This document shows positions 53,379 through 62,480 of a stretch of 64,000 nucleotides of DNA, one piece after another. The translations under genes and the position numbers were made by a program. The notes under the pieces were generated by a model. That model had not been told where the DNA came from and did no database searches. It saw only the letters and a list, made by a program, of their open reading frames with translations. The DNA is from Clostridia bacterium (lineage in GTDB: Bacteria; Bacillota; Clostridia; Acetivibrionales; STF1-152), in contig JANQLN010000077.1 in NCBI GenBank assembly GCA_028280575.1, positions 1-64,000 of the forward strand. Direction: 5' to 3'. How positions within the stretch are numbered: the stretch's first letter is position 1; every line of letters begins with the position of its first letter.

Positions 53379-54251
53379 ATGACAACAATAAAAAAGACTG
53401 TTAAGTCTAGTAAACTTTTTAAATTAAACTATATGAAAAAAAGCATTGCAACTAATGTTATATTTATCCCTTTATGCTTTTTATGGTGTTATCCATTTTT
53501 GTGGATGGTATCAAATGCATTTAAAACACCTCCTGAAATGTTCTTGAAAGGGCTGAGAATAATACCGGAAAAACCTGTATTGTATAATTTTGTCAGGGCA
53601 TGGAAAGCAGCACGATTTGAGCAGTATTTGCTTAACTCAGTTATTATCACCTGCGGTGTTGTAATATTGGTGCTGATAGTGGCTTCAATGGCAGGATATG
53701 CGTTTGCTAAACAAAATCTTGCGGGGAAAAAGCTATTGCTTGCAGTATTGTTGGCGACAATGTTTTTTCCAAAAAGCGTAGGTATAATACCCATATATAA
53801 GATTATTAATGCCTTAGGACTAAACAATACCTATTTGGGAGTCATACTGGCAATTGGAGGTCCTGCACATGTTATGGCAATCCTGCTGTTTATGAGGTAC
53901 TTTATGTCAGTTCCGAAGGAGTTGGAGGAATCAGTTAGAATAGACGGCGGAGGTTATTTAACTGTTTTTATAAGAATTATGCTTCCATTGGCTAAGCCGG
54001 TCTTTGCGACTGTCGGTATATTTAACTTCATCAGCGCATGGAACGACTTTATGGTTCCGCTTATATTTACACTGAATAAACCCAGCATGAGAACTATAGG
54101 CGTAGGGCTATATGCATTCTTTGGCGAAGGTACAGCGGACTGGACAGGATTGTGTGCAGCGGCTACTATAGCGATTATTCCTATTATAACAGTATTTTTA
54201 GCTTTCCAGAGGTTCTTCATAGAAGGATTGGAAGGATCTGTTAAAGGATAG
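53379..54251 (+). CDS. sugar ABC transporter permease (MalG/UgpE type)
   Basis: 290 residues, six TM helices, with PFLWMVSNAFKTPPEMF near the N-terminus and the EAA loop VPKELEESVRIDGGGYLTVFIRIMLP near 190-215. The second half of the channel with the preceding gene. An internal ATG (about codon 19) is an alternative start. Followed directly by the first sulfatase. Confidence 0.93.
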   Translation: MTTIKKTVKSSKLFKLNYMKKSIATNVIFIPLCFLWCYPFLWMVSNAFKTPPEMFLKGLRIIPEKPVLYNFVRAWKAARFEQYLLNSVIITCGVVILVLIVASMAGYAFAKQNLAGKKLLLAVLLATMFFPKSVGIIPIYKIINALGLNNTYLGVILAIGGPAHVMAILLFMRYFMSVPKELEESVRIDGGGYLTVFIRIMLPLAKPVFATVGIFNFISAWNDFMVPLIFTLNKPSMRTIGVGLYAFFGEGTADWTGLCAAATIAIIPIITVFLAFQRFFIEGLEGSVKG

Positions 54252-54281
54252 TGGCAGCACAGGAAGCAAAGGAGGTAAATT

Positions 54282-55868
54282 TTGGAGAATAAAAGATATA
54301 ATATATTATTCATACATACAGACCAGCAGCGAGCTGACACATTGGGCTGCTATGGTAATAAGATAGTTAAAACTCCCAATATTGACAGACTTGCAGAACA
54401 GGGAACAACTTTTTTAAATGCACACTGCAGCCATCCCCTTTGTTCACCATCCAGAGCTACCTGGGTAACGGGGGAGTATATTCATTCACATGGGTTGTGG
54501 AGAAATGGTACTGCTCTTTCATACGACAGGGACAATGTGGTCAAGGAGCTTAATCAAAATGGTTATCAAACAGGTGCTATTGGAAAAATACATCTGACTC
54601 CATACCACGGAAATCCAAATTTATATCCCGAATCAATGAGCCTGCACAATGTTGATTATGAAATTGACAGTGAAACCTGCTGGGAATACTGGCGCAATTT
54701 CGATATGAATTATTTTGGTTATGATCATGTTCGTATGACGCTAGGACACGGTGATTACTGTATTGACGGCGGTCATTACGGACTATGGCTTGAAGATAAC
54801 CATAAAGATAAAAAGGAATTATTCCTTCGTGAAAACTCCTTAGTTGATGACAAGAGTTATGATGCATGGAAATCACCCTTTGATATGGATATACATCCGG
54901 CATCATGGATAGCTGAACAAGCGGATGAGTTTTTTGAATCAAATGCTGATAATCCCTTCTTTTTATCAATAGGAATACCTGAACCCCATCCGCCATTTCA
55001 ACCTCCTCGTCCGTACTGTGATATGTATGATCCAAAGGATATTGGGCTGCCGCCAAAGCGCGAAGGTGAATGGGGCGATACACTTCCGTCCCATATTGAC
55101 CATTATATATACAGGGATAAAAACGATAAGATCTCTGATAGAAGACTCCAGGAGATAATTGCGTTGTATTACGGTATGGTCTCTCTTGTTGATGCTGCAG
55201 TTGGCAGGATACTTAATTCATTGGAGAAGCAGAATCTTTCAGACAACACAATCGTTGTGTACACATCAGATCATGGCGACTGGATGGGAGACCACGGATT
55301 GCATAGGAAGGGTGCTGTTCACATCACAGGAGTAACAAAAGTACCTATGATTATTAAGTGGCCCTTTATATCAAAGAAGAATAATATTGTAAATGAAGTC
55401 AGCAGTCAGATAGACCTTGCGGCAACTTTCTATGATGCTTCCGGCATTAAACCCCATTCTGCAAATCAAGGAACAACTTTACGAAATGTAGTATCGGGTG
55501 AAACTGGCTCTGTAAGGGATTATGCATTGATTGAACACAGGCATGAGTGTTATGACCCGGATGGTGGATTAAGCAAAAACATATTCGGACATCTAAAAGA
55601 TGAGAGGAACAGGGAAGCGACACAGCGGGACCTTATTAACCATTTAGACCGGGATATATTTATGAAAACGATAGTTACAGATGATTATAGATTCAGCTAT
55701 GTTCCTGCACTAAACTATGGGGAATTGTTTGATCATAAAAATGATCCTCATGAGTTAAATAATCTATGGGGTAAAGGTACCGGACTAGAATCAACGGCAA
55801 TGCATCGTATGCTGGATGTTCTTATAGAAACCACGTCAAAAAACTGCGAAAGGATATGGAGAGTTTAA
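54282..55868 (+). CDS. type I sulfatase (formylglycine, CSPSR motif)
   Basis: 528 residues, start TTG with GGAGG upstream. Calcium-site Asp in LFIHTDQQRADTLGCYG. Catalytic Cys54 in CSPSRATWVTG is the C-x-P-S-R motif converted to formylglycine, plus GKIHLTPYHG and VYTSDHGDWMGDHG. There is no signal peptide, so it acts in the cytoplasm on an imported sulfated sugar. Cys-type sulfatases in anaerobes need an anSME radical-SAM enzyme, which is not in this window. Substrate unknown. Confidence 0.93.
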   Translation: MENKRYNILFIHTDQQRADTLGCYGNKIVKTPNIDRLAEQGTTFLNAHCSHPLCSPSRATWVTGEYIHSHGLWRNGTALSYDRDNVVKELNQNGYQTGAIGKIHLTPYHGNPNLYPESMSLHNVDYEIDSETCWEYWRNFDMNYFGYDHVRMTLGHGDYCIDGGHYGLWLEDNHKDKKELFLRENSLVDDKSYDAWKSPFDMDIHPASWIAEQADEFFESNADNPFFLSIGIPEPHPPFQPPRPYCDMYDPKDIGLPPKREGEWGDTLPSHIDHYIYRDKNDKISDRRLQEIIALYYGMVSLVDAAVGRILNSLEKQNLSDNTIVVYTSDHGDWMGDHGLHRKGAVHITGVTKVPMIIKWPFISKKNNIVNEVSSQIDLAATFYDASGIKPHSANQGTTLRNVVSGETGSVRDYALIEHRHECYDPDGGLSKNIFGHLKDERNREATQRDLINHLDRDIFMKTIVTDDYRFSYVPALNYGELFDHKNDPHELNNLWGKGTGLESTAMHRMLDVLIETTSKNCERIWRV

Positions 55869-55922
55869 TAAATCTTATAGGTTTTATAACAAAAATATAT
55901 AATAATAAAGGAAGTATATCAT

Positions 55923-57071
55923 ATGAAAATTAAAACAATAGAAACATTTTTAGTACCGCCTAGATGGCTGTTCTTAAAGATATCAACAGACAATGGAATA
56001 TCGGGCTGGGGTGAACCTGTAGTTGAAGGAAGGGCCAGGACAGTACGGGCATGCATACATGAAATGGAAGACTATCTAATTGCTGAAGATGCAAATAATA
56101 TCGAAGATATTTGGCAGAAACTATATAGATCAGGATTCTACAGAGGTGGCCCTGTATTAATGTCAGCAATTTCAGGCATAGACCAGGCATTATGGGATAT
56201 AAAAGGTAAAGCTTTAGGTGTTCCTATATATGAGCTTTTCGGAGGACAGGTCAGGCATAAAGTACGGCTTTATTCCTGGATAGCCGGGGATAAACCCAGT
56301 AATGCGGCAGTAGAAGCAAAAGAAAAGCGCGAATTGGGCTTTACAGCAATAAAAATGAATGCAACAGATGAAACAGACTATATAGACAGCAATGGGAAGA
56401 TTGATGAAGTTATTGAGCGTGTCGGTGCAATACGAGATGCCTGCGGGAATAGTTTAGGTATTGCTTTGGATTTCCACGGGCGGCTGCATAAAGCCACGGC
56501 CAAAGCACTTATGAAGGAGTTAGTGCCATATAGAATTATGTTTATTGAGGAACCGGTCCTGGCAGAGAATCTGGATGCTCTAAAAGTAATAGCACAGCAT
56601 ACACCAGCACCGATTGCTACGGGTGAAAGAATGTATTCCCGCTGGGACTTTAAAAGGATATTACATGAAGGATATGTGGATATTATACAGCCGGATTTAT
56701 CCCATGCGGGCGGTATTAGCGAATGCAGGAAGATTGCAGCCATGGCAGAAGCATATGATGTGTCAGTAGCTCCTCACTGTCCGTTAGGTCCAATAGCCTT
56801 AGCTTCGTGTTTGCAGCTGGACACTTGTACTCCAAATGCGACTATACAGGAACAGAGCCTGGGAATCCATTATAATAAGGGAAATGATTTGTTGGATTAT
56901 CTGCAGGATAACTCTGTATTCGAGTTTAAAGAAGGATACGTAGATGCGTTTAAAAATCCCGGCCTTGGCATAGAAATCAATGAAGATTATGTAAGACAGC
57001 AAAGCCAAACAGAGCACAACTGGAAGAGCCCTGTATGGCGCCATGAAGATGGCAGTATTGCAGAATGGTAA
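55923..57071 (+). CDS. dgoD: D-galactonate dehydratase-like enolase-superfamily enzyme
   Basis: 382 residues, the same length as E. coli DgoD and closely similar along its length: PPRWLFLKISTDNGISGWGE, EGRARTV, RGGPVLMSAISGIDQALWDI, LDFHGRLHK, FIEEPVLAEN, TGERMYSRWDFKR, QPDLSHAGGISECRKIA and APHCPLGPIALASC (His general base), ending RHEDGSIAEW. Dehydrates D-galactonate to 2-keto-3-deoxygalactonate with Mg. Beside sulfatases, it suggests a desulfated galactose acid as substrate. A related sugar acid remains possible. Confidence 0.92.
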   Translation: MKIKTIETFLVPPRWLFLKISTDNGISGWGEPVVEGRARTVRACIHEMEDYLIAEDANNIEDIWQKLYRSGFYRGGPVLMSAISGIDQALWDIKGKALGVPIYELFGGQVRHKVRLYSWIAGDKPSNAAVEAKEKRELGFTAIKMNATDETDYIDSNGKIDEVIERVGAIRDACGNSLGIALDFHGRLHKATAKALMKELVPYRIMFIEEPVLAENLDALKVIAQHTPAPIATGERMYSRWDFKRILHEGYVDIIQPDLSHAGGISECRKIAAMAEAYDVSVAPHCPLGPIALASCLQLDTCTPNATIQEQSLGIHYNKGNDLLDYLQDNSVFEFKEGYVDAFKNPGLGIEINEDYVRQQSQTEHNWKSPVWRHEDGSIAEW

Positions 57072-57266
57072 ACATAGCAAAAAGTGAATTTGAGGTATGG
57101 CGTGAAAAAGAATATTCTTTTTTTCTTGTTGATCAAAAGGTCTAAATGACTGAAACAAAACGCATTACCTTTTTTCTACAATTAGTGTTATAATATATAG
57201 CAATAAAGGATAGCCTTCAAGATAGATGAGCTACGCAAATCTGTGATGAACAGGAGGGATATTTCC

Positions 57267-58472
57267 GTGATATATACATTAATGAGCAAAAATACACCTG
57301 TATTGGATTTGGAAATTCATGGGGAAACGGCAAGCATATTAAAAATTGTTGAGATTCATAATAAAAAGCATCTGCCTGTTGGTGTACGCATATCAGAAAA
57401 AAAAACTGATATAAGCTCATTAAACAAGTGGTGGCAGGGACGCTCAATTCCCGCAAGCCGTTACGGTATAAGGGATGCGCTTGAAATTATGCAAGTACCG
57501 TATACTGAGCAACTGCTGCTAAAATGCTTCGGACTTAGCCTGTCCGACCAGTACTGGATAAATCCAAAAAGTAATCCGATGGAATGGAATAAGGTGAATT
57601 TTTTTGAGAACACATTCAGTGATGATGTCGGTAATGTATTGTTTGGTCAAGAAGTACAGAGCGAGGACCTGGATTTAATGTCACCGGATAATACTTCCGA
57701 TGGCTGGCTGAAGAAGAAATGGAAAATTATTGACGGGAAACTCTGCCTCATCAAAGCAGGAAGTAATCCATTTAACCAGGAGCCGTTAAATGAAGTTGTT
57801 GCAAGTGCCATTCAAAGACGACTTAAAAAAGAACCATATACATCATATGCATTAGTGTGGGAGAACAACTATCCATACAGTGTATGCGAAAACTTCATTA
57901 ATACCGATACCGAATTGGTGAGCGCGTGGAACATCTGCCAAACGGAGAAAAAACCGAATCATGTATCGCCATACAACCATTATTTGAGTTGCTGTGAGCA
58001 CCTGGGAATACCCAATATTAAAGAGAGCATTGACTATATGCTGGCTGTTGATTTCATTATCGCCAATAGTGACCGTCACTATAGCAATTTCGGTGCGGTA
58101 AGGGATGTAAACACTCTTGAATGGACCGGTGCAGCACCCCTGTTCGATTGTGGCACAAGTATGTGGCATGACCAACTGGTGCAAAACATCAAACCTCACA
58201 AGGATGTACCAAGCAAACCGTTTAAAAGTTACCATTCAGAGCAGATAAAATTGGCTGGTTCACTTGAATGGATAGATTTTTCAGCACTTCATGGAATAGA
58301 TGAAGAATGCAAAGAAATACTTAAAGCTTCTGCATACATAGATACGGCAAGGTGCGATGCTTTGTGTTATGGAATCCGTAAAAGAATTGAATTGCTTCAA
58401 AGCCTGATGATGAAACAAGGTGTTATTAATGTCAATGGAAAAACACACCAGGAAATGAATCTTAAAATGTAA
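57267..58472 (+). CDS. HipA-like kinase-fold protein without antitoxin
   Basis: 401 residues, from GTG 57267 with AGGAGG nine bases upstream. The C-terminal half shows the HipA kinase signature: VDFIIANSDRHYSNFGAVRD (catalytic NxDRHxxN, about residue 265) and APLFDCGTSMW (metal-binding Asp). The N-terminal region contains SLNKWWQGRSIPASRYGIRD. No HipB-type repressor is adjacent, which is unusual for the toxin. It sits inside the sulfatase operon after a TATAAT-containing gap. Function here unknown; a regulatory Ser/Thr kinase is plausible. Confidence 0.8.
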   Translation: MIYTLMSKNTPVLDLEIHGETASILKIVEIHNKKHLPVGVRISEKKTDISSLNKWWQGRSIPASRYGIRDALEIMQVPYTEQLLLKCFGLSLSDQYWINPKSNPMEWNKVNFFENTFSDDVGNVLFGQEVQSEDLDLMSPDNTSDGWLKKKWKIIDGKLCLIKAGSNPFNQEPLNEVVASAIQRRLKKEPYTSYALVWENNYPYSVCENFINTDTELVSAWNICQTEKKPNHVSPYNHYLSCCEHLGIPNIKESIDYMLAVDFIIANSDRHYSNFGAVRDVNTLEWTGAAPLFDCGTSMWHDQLVQNIKPHKDVPSKPFKSYHSEQIKLAGSLEWIDFSALHGIDEECKEILKASAYIDTARCDALCYGIRKRIELLQSLMMKQGVINVNGKTHQEMNLKM

Positions 58473-58521
58473 TTTGTATTTAATATCAAGTTGAAATATA
58501 TAATCAAAGGGAGTTGATTAA

Positions 58522-59979
58522 ATGTCTGTTAAAAACAGCAAAAAACCGAACATTGTTTTTATATTGTCAGATGATCAAGGGCCATGGGCAATGGGGTGCT
58601 CAGGGAATAAAGAATTAATAACACCGAATATAGATAGATTGGCAGAAGAAGGTATTCGATTCAACAATTTTTTCTGTGTATCACCGGTATGTTCACCTGC
58701 ACGTGCGTCAATTCTAACAGGAAGAATACCCTCACAGCATGGAGTGCATGACTGGATTCGTTCCGGTAATATTGATTATGACAGTTTATCGGATGAAATG
58801 AAACAATTTGGAAGCTTAAAGGATGAAAGTAAACCCATAGATTATCTAAAAGGACAATTAGCTTATACCGAAATACTTGCACAAAATAGTTACAAGTGCG
58901 GCATGGTGGGTAAATGGCATTTAGGGAATAGCGTGGTTAGGCAGAAAGGGTTTGAATATTGGTCGGTTCTTGCCAAAGGAGGCTGTAAATACTTTCAGCC
59001 TGAACTGATACGAAATGATAAAGTGGTCCTGGGAAATAAATATGTAACCGACCTCATTACCGAAGATGCTGTAAAATTTTTGGACCAAAGCAGGGATGAA
59101 GATAGGCCTTTTTATTTAAGTGTCCATTATACCGCACCTCACGCTCCCTGGAGTAAAGATGACCATCCGGAAGAAATTTGGAATTTGTACAAGGATTGTG
59201 AATTTGCGTCCGTACCAAATGTACCTATGCACCCATGGATCATTGAAGGAGCCAAGCGTTTTAAAGGAGATAAAAGAAGAGAAGCCCTTCAAGGTTACTT
59301 TGCCGCAATAACGGCTATGGATAGAGGTATTGGCAGAATAATACAAAAACTTGAGCAAACGGGACTAAGAGAAAATACAGTCATTATTTTTACTTCTGAC
59401 AATGGCATGAATATGGGCCATCACGGCATTTTCGGAAAAGGGAACGGAACATTCCCTCTAAATATGTATGATACATCGGTAAAAGTGCCTATGTTAATAT
59501 CTTTACCGGATTTAAGCATTAAAAATGAAGTCTGTGAAGAAATGTTAAGCCATTACGATATAATGCCTACATTATTGGAATACTTAGGATTTGAAAATCC
59601 CGTCAAAGAAAAACTGCCGGGACAAAGCTTCATGCCCATATTAAAGGGAGTAAAAAAAGCAGGAAGAGAAGACGTTGTCATATTTGATGAATATGGTCCT
59701 GTCCGGATGATACGTACAAAAGAGTGGAAATATGTACACAGGTATCCCTATGGCCCTCATGAATTATATGACCTGATTAATGACCCGGACGAAAGCAAAA
59801 ATTTAATTGGTGAAGATTCATGTAGACAAATAACACTTGATTTAAAAGGCAGATTGGAAGCATGGTTTATAAAATATGCAGATCCCGCTTTTGACGGCAG
59901 CAAAGAAGGAGTAAAAGGAAAAGGCCAGTTAAATCTGGCAGGGCCTGCAGGAAAAGGAAACAAAAATTTCTATGGTTAG
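58522..59979 (+). CDS. type I sulfatase (formylglycine, CSPAR motif)
   Basis: 485 residues. Metal-site Asp17-Asp18 in FILSDDQGPWAMGCSGN, catalytic Cys57 in CSPARASILTGRIPSQHG, GKWHLGNS, SVHYTAPHAPW and FTSDNGMNMGHHG. No signal peptide. It differs enough from the first sulfatase to hit another linkage or sugar position. Last gene of the plus-strand operon, ahead of a hairpin. Confidence 0.93.
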   Translation: MSVKNSKKPNIVFILSDDQGPWAMGCSGNKELITPNIDRLAEEGIRFNNFFCVSPVCSPARASILTGRIPSQHGVHDWIRSGNIDYDSLSDEMKQFGSLKDESKPIDYLKGQLAYTEILAQNSYKCGMVGKWHLGNSVVRQKGFEYWSVLAKGGCKYFQPELIRNDKVVLGNKYVTDLITEDAVKFLDQSRDEDRPFYLSVHYTAPHAPWSKDDHPEEIWNLYKDCEFASVPNVPMHPWIIEGAKRFKGDKRREALQGYFAAITAMDRGIGRIIQKLEQTGLRENTVIIFTSDNGMNMGHHGIFGKGNGTFPLNMYDTSVKVPMLISLPDLSIKNEVCEEMLSHYDIMPTLLEYLGFENPVKEKLPGQSFMPILKGVKKAGREDVVIFDEYGPVRMIRTKEWKYVHRYPYGPHELYDLINDPDESKNLIGEDSCRQITLDLKGRLEAWFIKYADPAFDGSKEGVKGKGQLNLAGPAGKGNKNFYG

Positions 59980-59984
59980 TTGAG

Positions 59985-60030
59985 GCTCGGAAAGTCTTGC
60001 ATGCAGATTTCCCGAGCAGACTCCTAGTTT
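59985..60030 (+). terminator. hairpin at the end of the sulfatase operon
   Basis: GCTCGG (59985-59990) pairs with CCGAGC (60012-60017), extended by AAA/TTT with a bulge, followed after 12 bases by TTTTT. Imperfect terminator shape in the convergent gap. Confidence 0.4.
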
Positions 60031-60056
60031 TTGACAAAACCGGTCCTATGTCAAGT

Positions 60057-60269
60057 TTACTCAATGGTTATTTTTTTTAAAGCTTCATCCTTTTTATTTG
60101 TATTTGAATCCTTTAATGCTTCGTCGGCTGCCTCACCAACTGCTTTGATTATTTCCCGGTGCAAATCTAAGGCACTTTCCCTTATATCAGGGGGAAGTAC
60201 GTTTATCAGCCTGTTAATTAATTCAATCTTAATTGAAATAATATTTTTTATAATATCCTTATTATCCAT
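60057..60269 (-). CDS. small helical protein of unknown function
   Basis: 70 residues from ATG 60269 with GGAGG upstream, which lies inside the end of the ArsA gene, so the two overlap by eight bases. Amphipathic and helical (KNIISIKIELINRLINVLPP, then LHREIIKAVGEAADEALKD). No recognised domain. Its coupling to the ArsA-like ATPase suggests an accessory role. Confidence 0.7.
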   Translation of the reverse strand: MDNKDIIKNIISIKIELINRLINVLPPDIRESALDLHREIIKAVGEAADEALKDSNTNKKDEALKKITIE

Positions 60270-61437
60270 TTTCCTGACCTCCAAACCTGATTTTTAACAT
60301 TTCGTTCTCAAACTTTGCTCCCTTAACCGACATATTAAGCAATGTCCTTGGCAGTGTCATACTTCGCTTAACATTACCCACCCTGACAATCATCTCATCA
60401 TATTTCTGATTCAAGGTTACGTCCTTCTTTTCTACGAAAGGCATATAAATGGAAAAAATATATTCTTCGTCAACCTTTGTGAACTCCTGGATACGGGAAT
60501 TATATTTTATGCTTATGGGATCTTCGTCAATAAAAATCTCATCACCCATCCTTTTTAACATTTCAAATCCGACAACCTCTTTTTCAAAAAGCGGCGAATA
60601 GTAAATTGGGAGGGGTGAAAAGCTTTCCATTATCATCTCCTTGTATTTTTTCTGTATATCCTTCCAGACCTTGAAATAATCGTCGGAAACATTTTCCGGG
60701 ATAACCCTGTTCACGACAACGGCATCAATATTATAATCATAAATATTTAAATATGTGAAGCTTCTCTGTGCCTCTTTTATAACCATTTTTTCAGGATTCA
60801 CAACTATCCTGACACTGGTTATTTCCCTGTTTGCAAGTATTTTCCTCATTTCATCCAACTGGTTGTATATCCTTTCAATCTCACCCATTACATTGTCGGA
60901 AGGCATGGGAATTCCAAGGATTGGCTCTGCAATTGGCTTTACAAGCTTTACGGCCTTCCTTTTTAAAGGGAATAATTTGTCCATCCACCACCTGAGCATA
61001 TCGGGAAAGCTCAGCAAAGCCAGTGTTTCACCTGTGGGCGCACAGTCTATTATAATGACATCAAAGGTTTTCTCCTTATAATATTTGAGAATCCTTAAAA
61101 GGCTTAATAAATCCTCCATTCCCGGAAATACAGTCAATTCTTCCGTAGTAATATTCTTAATGGTTTTGGATGTTAAAAGTGCCGTCAGGTATTCTTGAAC
61201 CTTGCCCCAGCCTTGCTCCACTTCATGGATGGAATCTATTTCCTGTGCCCAGAGATTTTCTTTTATTTCCACCGGCTCCGGGGACAGCCCTATATCAAAT
61301 GAATCTCTCAGGCTGTGGGCAGCATCAGTACTTACAACCAAAGTTTTCAAGCCCTTTTCTGCACTTTTCACTGCTGTAGCTGCAGCTATGCTTGTTTTTC
61401 CTACCCCGCCTTTTCCCGTATACAATATAATCCTCAT
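60262..61437 (-). CDS. ArsA/Get3-type anion-transporting ATPase
   Basis: 391 residues, one NTPase unit. The deviant Walker A GKGGVGKTSIAAATAV starts at residue 8, then STDAAHSLRDSFD (A-loop), DCAPTGETLALLSFPDMLRWW (switch II) and a basic C-terminus. Single-domain bacterial homologues exist outside arsenic operons. No arsB, arsR or arsD is nearby, so arsenite export is not supported and client-protein or membrane handling is possible. Preceded by a palindrome matching the MarR operator. Confidence 0.9.
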   Translation of the reverse strand: MRIILYTGKGGVGKTSIAAATAVKSAEKGLKTLVVSTDAAHSLRDSFDIGLSPEPVEIKENLWAQEIDSIHEVEQGWGKVQEYLTALLTSKTIKNITTEELTVFPGMEDLLSLLRILKYYKEKTFDVIIIDCAPTGETLALLSFPDMLRWWMDKLFPLKRKAVKLVKPIAEPILGIPMPSDNVMGEIERIYNQLDEMRKILANREITSVRIVVNPEKMVIKEAQRSFTYLNIYDYNIDAVVVNRVIPENVSDDYFKVWKDIQKKYKEMIMESFSPLPIYYSPLFEKEVVGFEMLKRMGDEIFIDEDPISIKYNSRIQEFTKVDEEYIFSIYMPFVEKKDVTLNQKYDEMIVRVGNVKRSMTLPRTLLNMSVKGAKFENEMLKIRFGGQENG

Positions 61438-61480
61438 ACTATTACCTCCTAAAATTTTGATTGCGTAAAATTCATTTAAT

Positions 61481-61505
61481 GAATATTTCGCAAGTCGTAA
61501 TATTT
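61481..61505. promoter_or_regulatory. MarR operator-like palindrome upstream of arsA
   Basis: GAATATTTCG (61481-61490), 5 bases, CGTAATATTT (61496-61505). The right arm is complementary at eight of ten positions. It has the same left arm and spacing as the perfect copy at 62040-62064. Confidence 0.6.
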
Positions 61506-61517
61506 GTTTTATTTAAA

Positions 61518-61536
61518 GCCCATTTTTTAAATGGGC
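61518..61536 (-). terminator. terminator after the marR gene
   Basis: Stem GCCCATTT/AAATGGGC with a 3-base loop, then TTTAAAT on the minus strand. It is only four bases beyond the marR stop. Confidence 0.65.
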
Positions 61537-61539
61537 CGC

Positions 61540-62025
61540 TTATTGGATATTAATTTTTTTAATTTCTTTGTTTTCAGTCTTTTGAAGGCTTTCATCCGTA
61601 TTTTTGTTTTCTATTATATTTACTACCTTTAAAAATACATTATATATCATTTGACGTTCTTCATACGTCAAGGCATCATAGACCATCTGTATATACTTTT
61701 GCATGGTGTTTTTCAACCTGACAACCTGTTCCTTGCCTTTATCTGTCAGCTTTATTACTACATGCCTTCTGTCGGCCTCGCTTCTTTCCCTCCTTAAATA
61801 ACTGTTTTTAACCAGCCTATCCACTATACCCGTAGCAGTACTCATAGGAATATTTATATAATCTGCAACCTGGCTCATTATTATTTCTCCATGCCTGTCA
61901 ACAAGCATTATGGTGAAAATTTCAGACTTGGAAAGCTCCAGGTCTATTTTAATCCATTCCTCAGGGTAGAAAAGCTTTTTAATATATTTAAATACAAAAT
62001 CAAGTATTTCATCATAGTCAAGCAT
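61540..62025 (-). CDS. MarR family transcriptional regulator
   Basis: 161 residues, winged helix-turn-helix. SQVADYINIPMSTATGIVDRLVKNSYLRRERSEADRRHVVIKLTDKGKE is shown here only by ends: SQVADYINIPMSTATGI...LRRERSEADRRHVVIKL is the recognition helix and wing. Dimerisation helices lie at both ends. The perfect palindrome just upstream, overlapping its promoter, indicates autoregulation; the second site suggests that arsA is in the same regulon. The ligand is unknown. Confidence 0.92.
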   Translation of the reverse strand: MLDYDEILDFVFKYIKKLFYPEEWIKIDLELSKSEIFTIMLVDRHGEIIMSQVADYINIPMSTATGIVDRLVKNSYLRRERSEADRRHVVIKLTDKGKEQVVRLKNTMQKYIQMVYDALTYEERQMIYNVFLKVVNIIENKNTDESLQKTENKEIKKINIQ

Positions 62026-62039
62026 AAATTACCTCCATA

Positions 62040-62100
62040 GAATATTTCGTGTTGCGAAATATTCTATTTATATATTACTCCCTTTTTAAGCTTTTGTCAA
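62040..62100 (-). promoter_or_regulatory. marR promoter with perfect operator palindrome
   Basis: Minus strand TTGACA (62095-62100), 17 bases, TAATAT (62072-62077). The operator GAATATTTCG-N5-CGAAATATTC (62040-62064) covers the predicted start, the classic autorepression position. Confidence 0.75.
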
Positions 62101-62103
62101 TTT

Positions 62104-62478
62104 TTATTCTGCTAATTTTTCTACGTTATTCGTTGCTGCAATGTTAATACCTGAATTCAAAATGTTCTCTACCAGTATATCTCCAATGTGAACCGGTGCC
62201 GTTGCTTTTAAATTATTAACAGCTTCCATGCATTCCATTAATAAATGTTTGGGTAAGCCCTTTTCCGATTTCACTGGGACCAAAGGATATTTTCCTTTTT
62301 CAACTCTCATTGTTGTGGTTAAAATTCTAGTGGGATTTGTACATTCTGTTTGTGCATAACAAACCCCCTTTTTGCAGCCATTGCCTTTTACACTTTTAAC
62401 CATGCCATTTCCCATGACTATATCCATACCGCATCCAAGAGGACATGCAATACATATTAAGCTTCTCTTTTCAGTCAT
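62104..62478 (-). CDS. DUF1667 protein, partner of anaerobic G3P dehydrogenase-like enzymes
   Basis: 124 residues with an N-terminal Cys cluster ICIACPLGCGMDI, GNGCKKGVCYAQTE, and TNPTRILTTTMRV, the DUF1667/COG3862 pattern, probably binding an iron-sulfur cluster. It follows the FAD oxidoreductase by two bases. In Clostridia and Thermotogae this trio accompanies glycerol-3-phosphate oxidation. Confidence 0.9.
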   Translation of the reverse strand: MTEKRSLICIACPLGCGMDIVMGNGMVKSVKGNGCKKGVCYAQTECTNPTRILTTTMRVEKGKYPLVPVKSEKGLPKHLLMECMEAVNNLKATAPVHIGDILVENILNSGINIAATNNVEKLAE

Positions 62479-62480
62479 TT

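Noticed and set aside
54577..55083. 168-codon minus-strand frame opposite the first sulfatase
   Set aside because: Shadow of a conserved enzyme on the other strand; no ribosome site.
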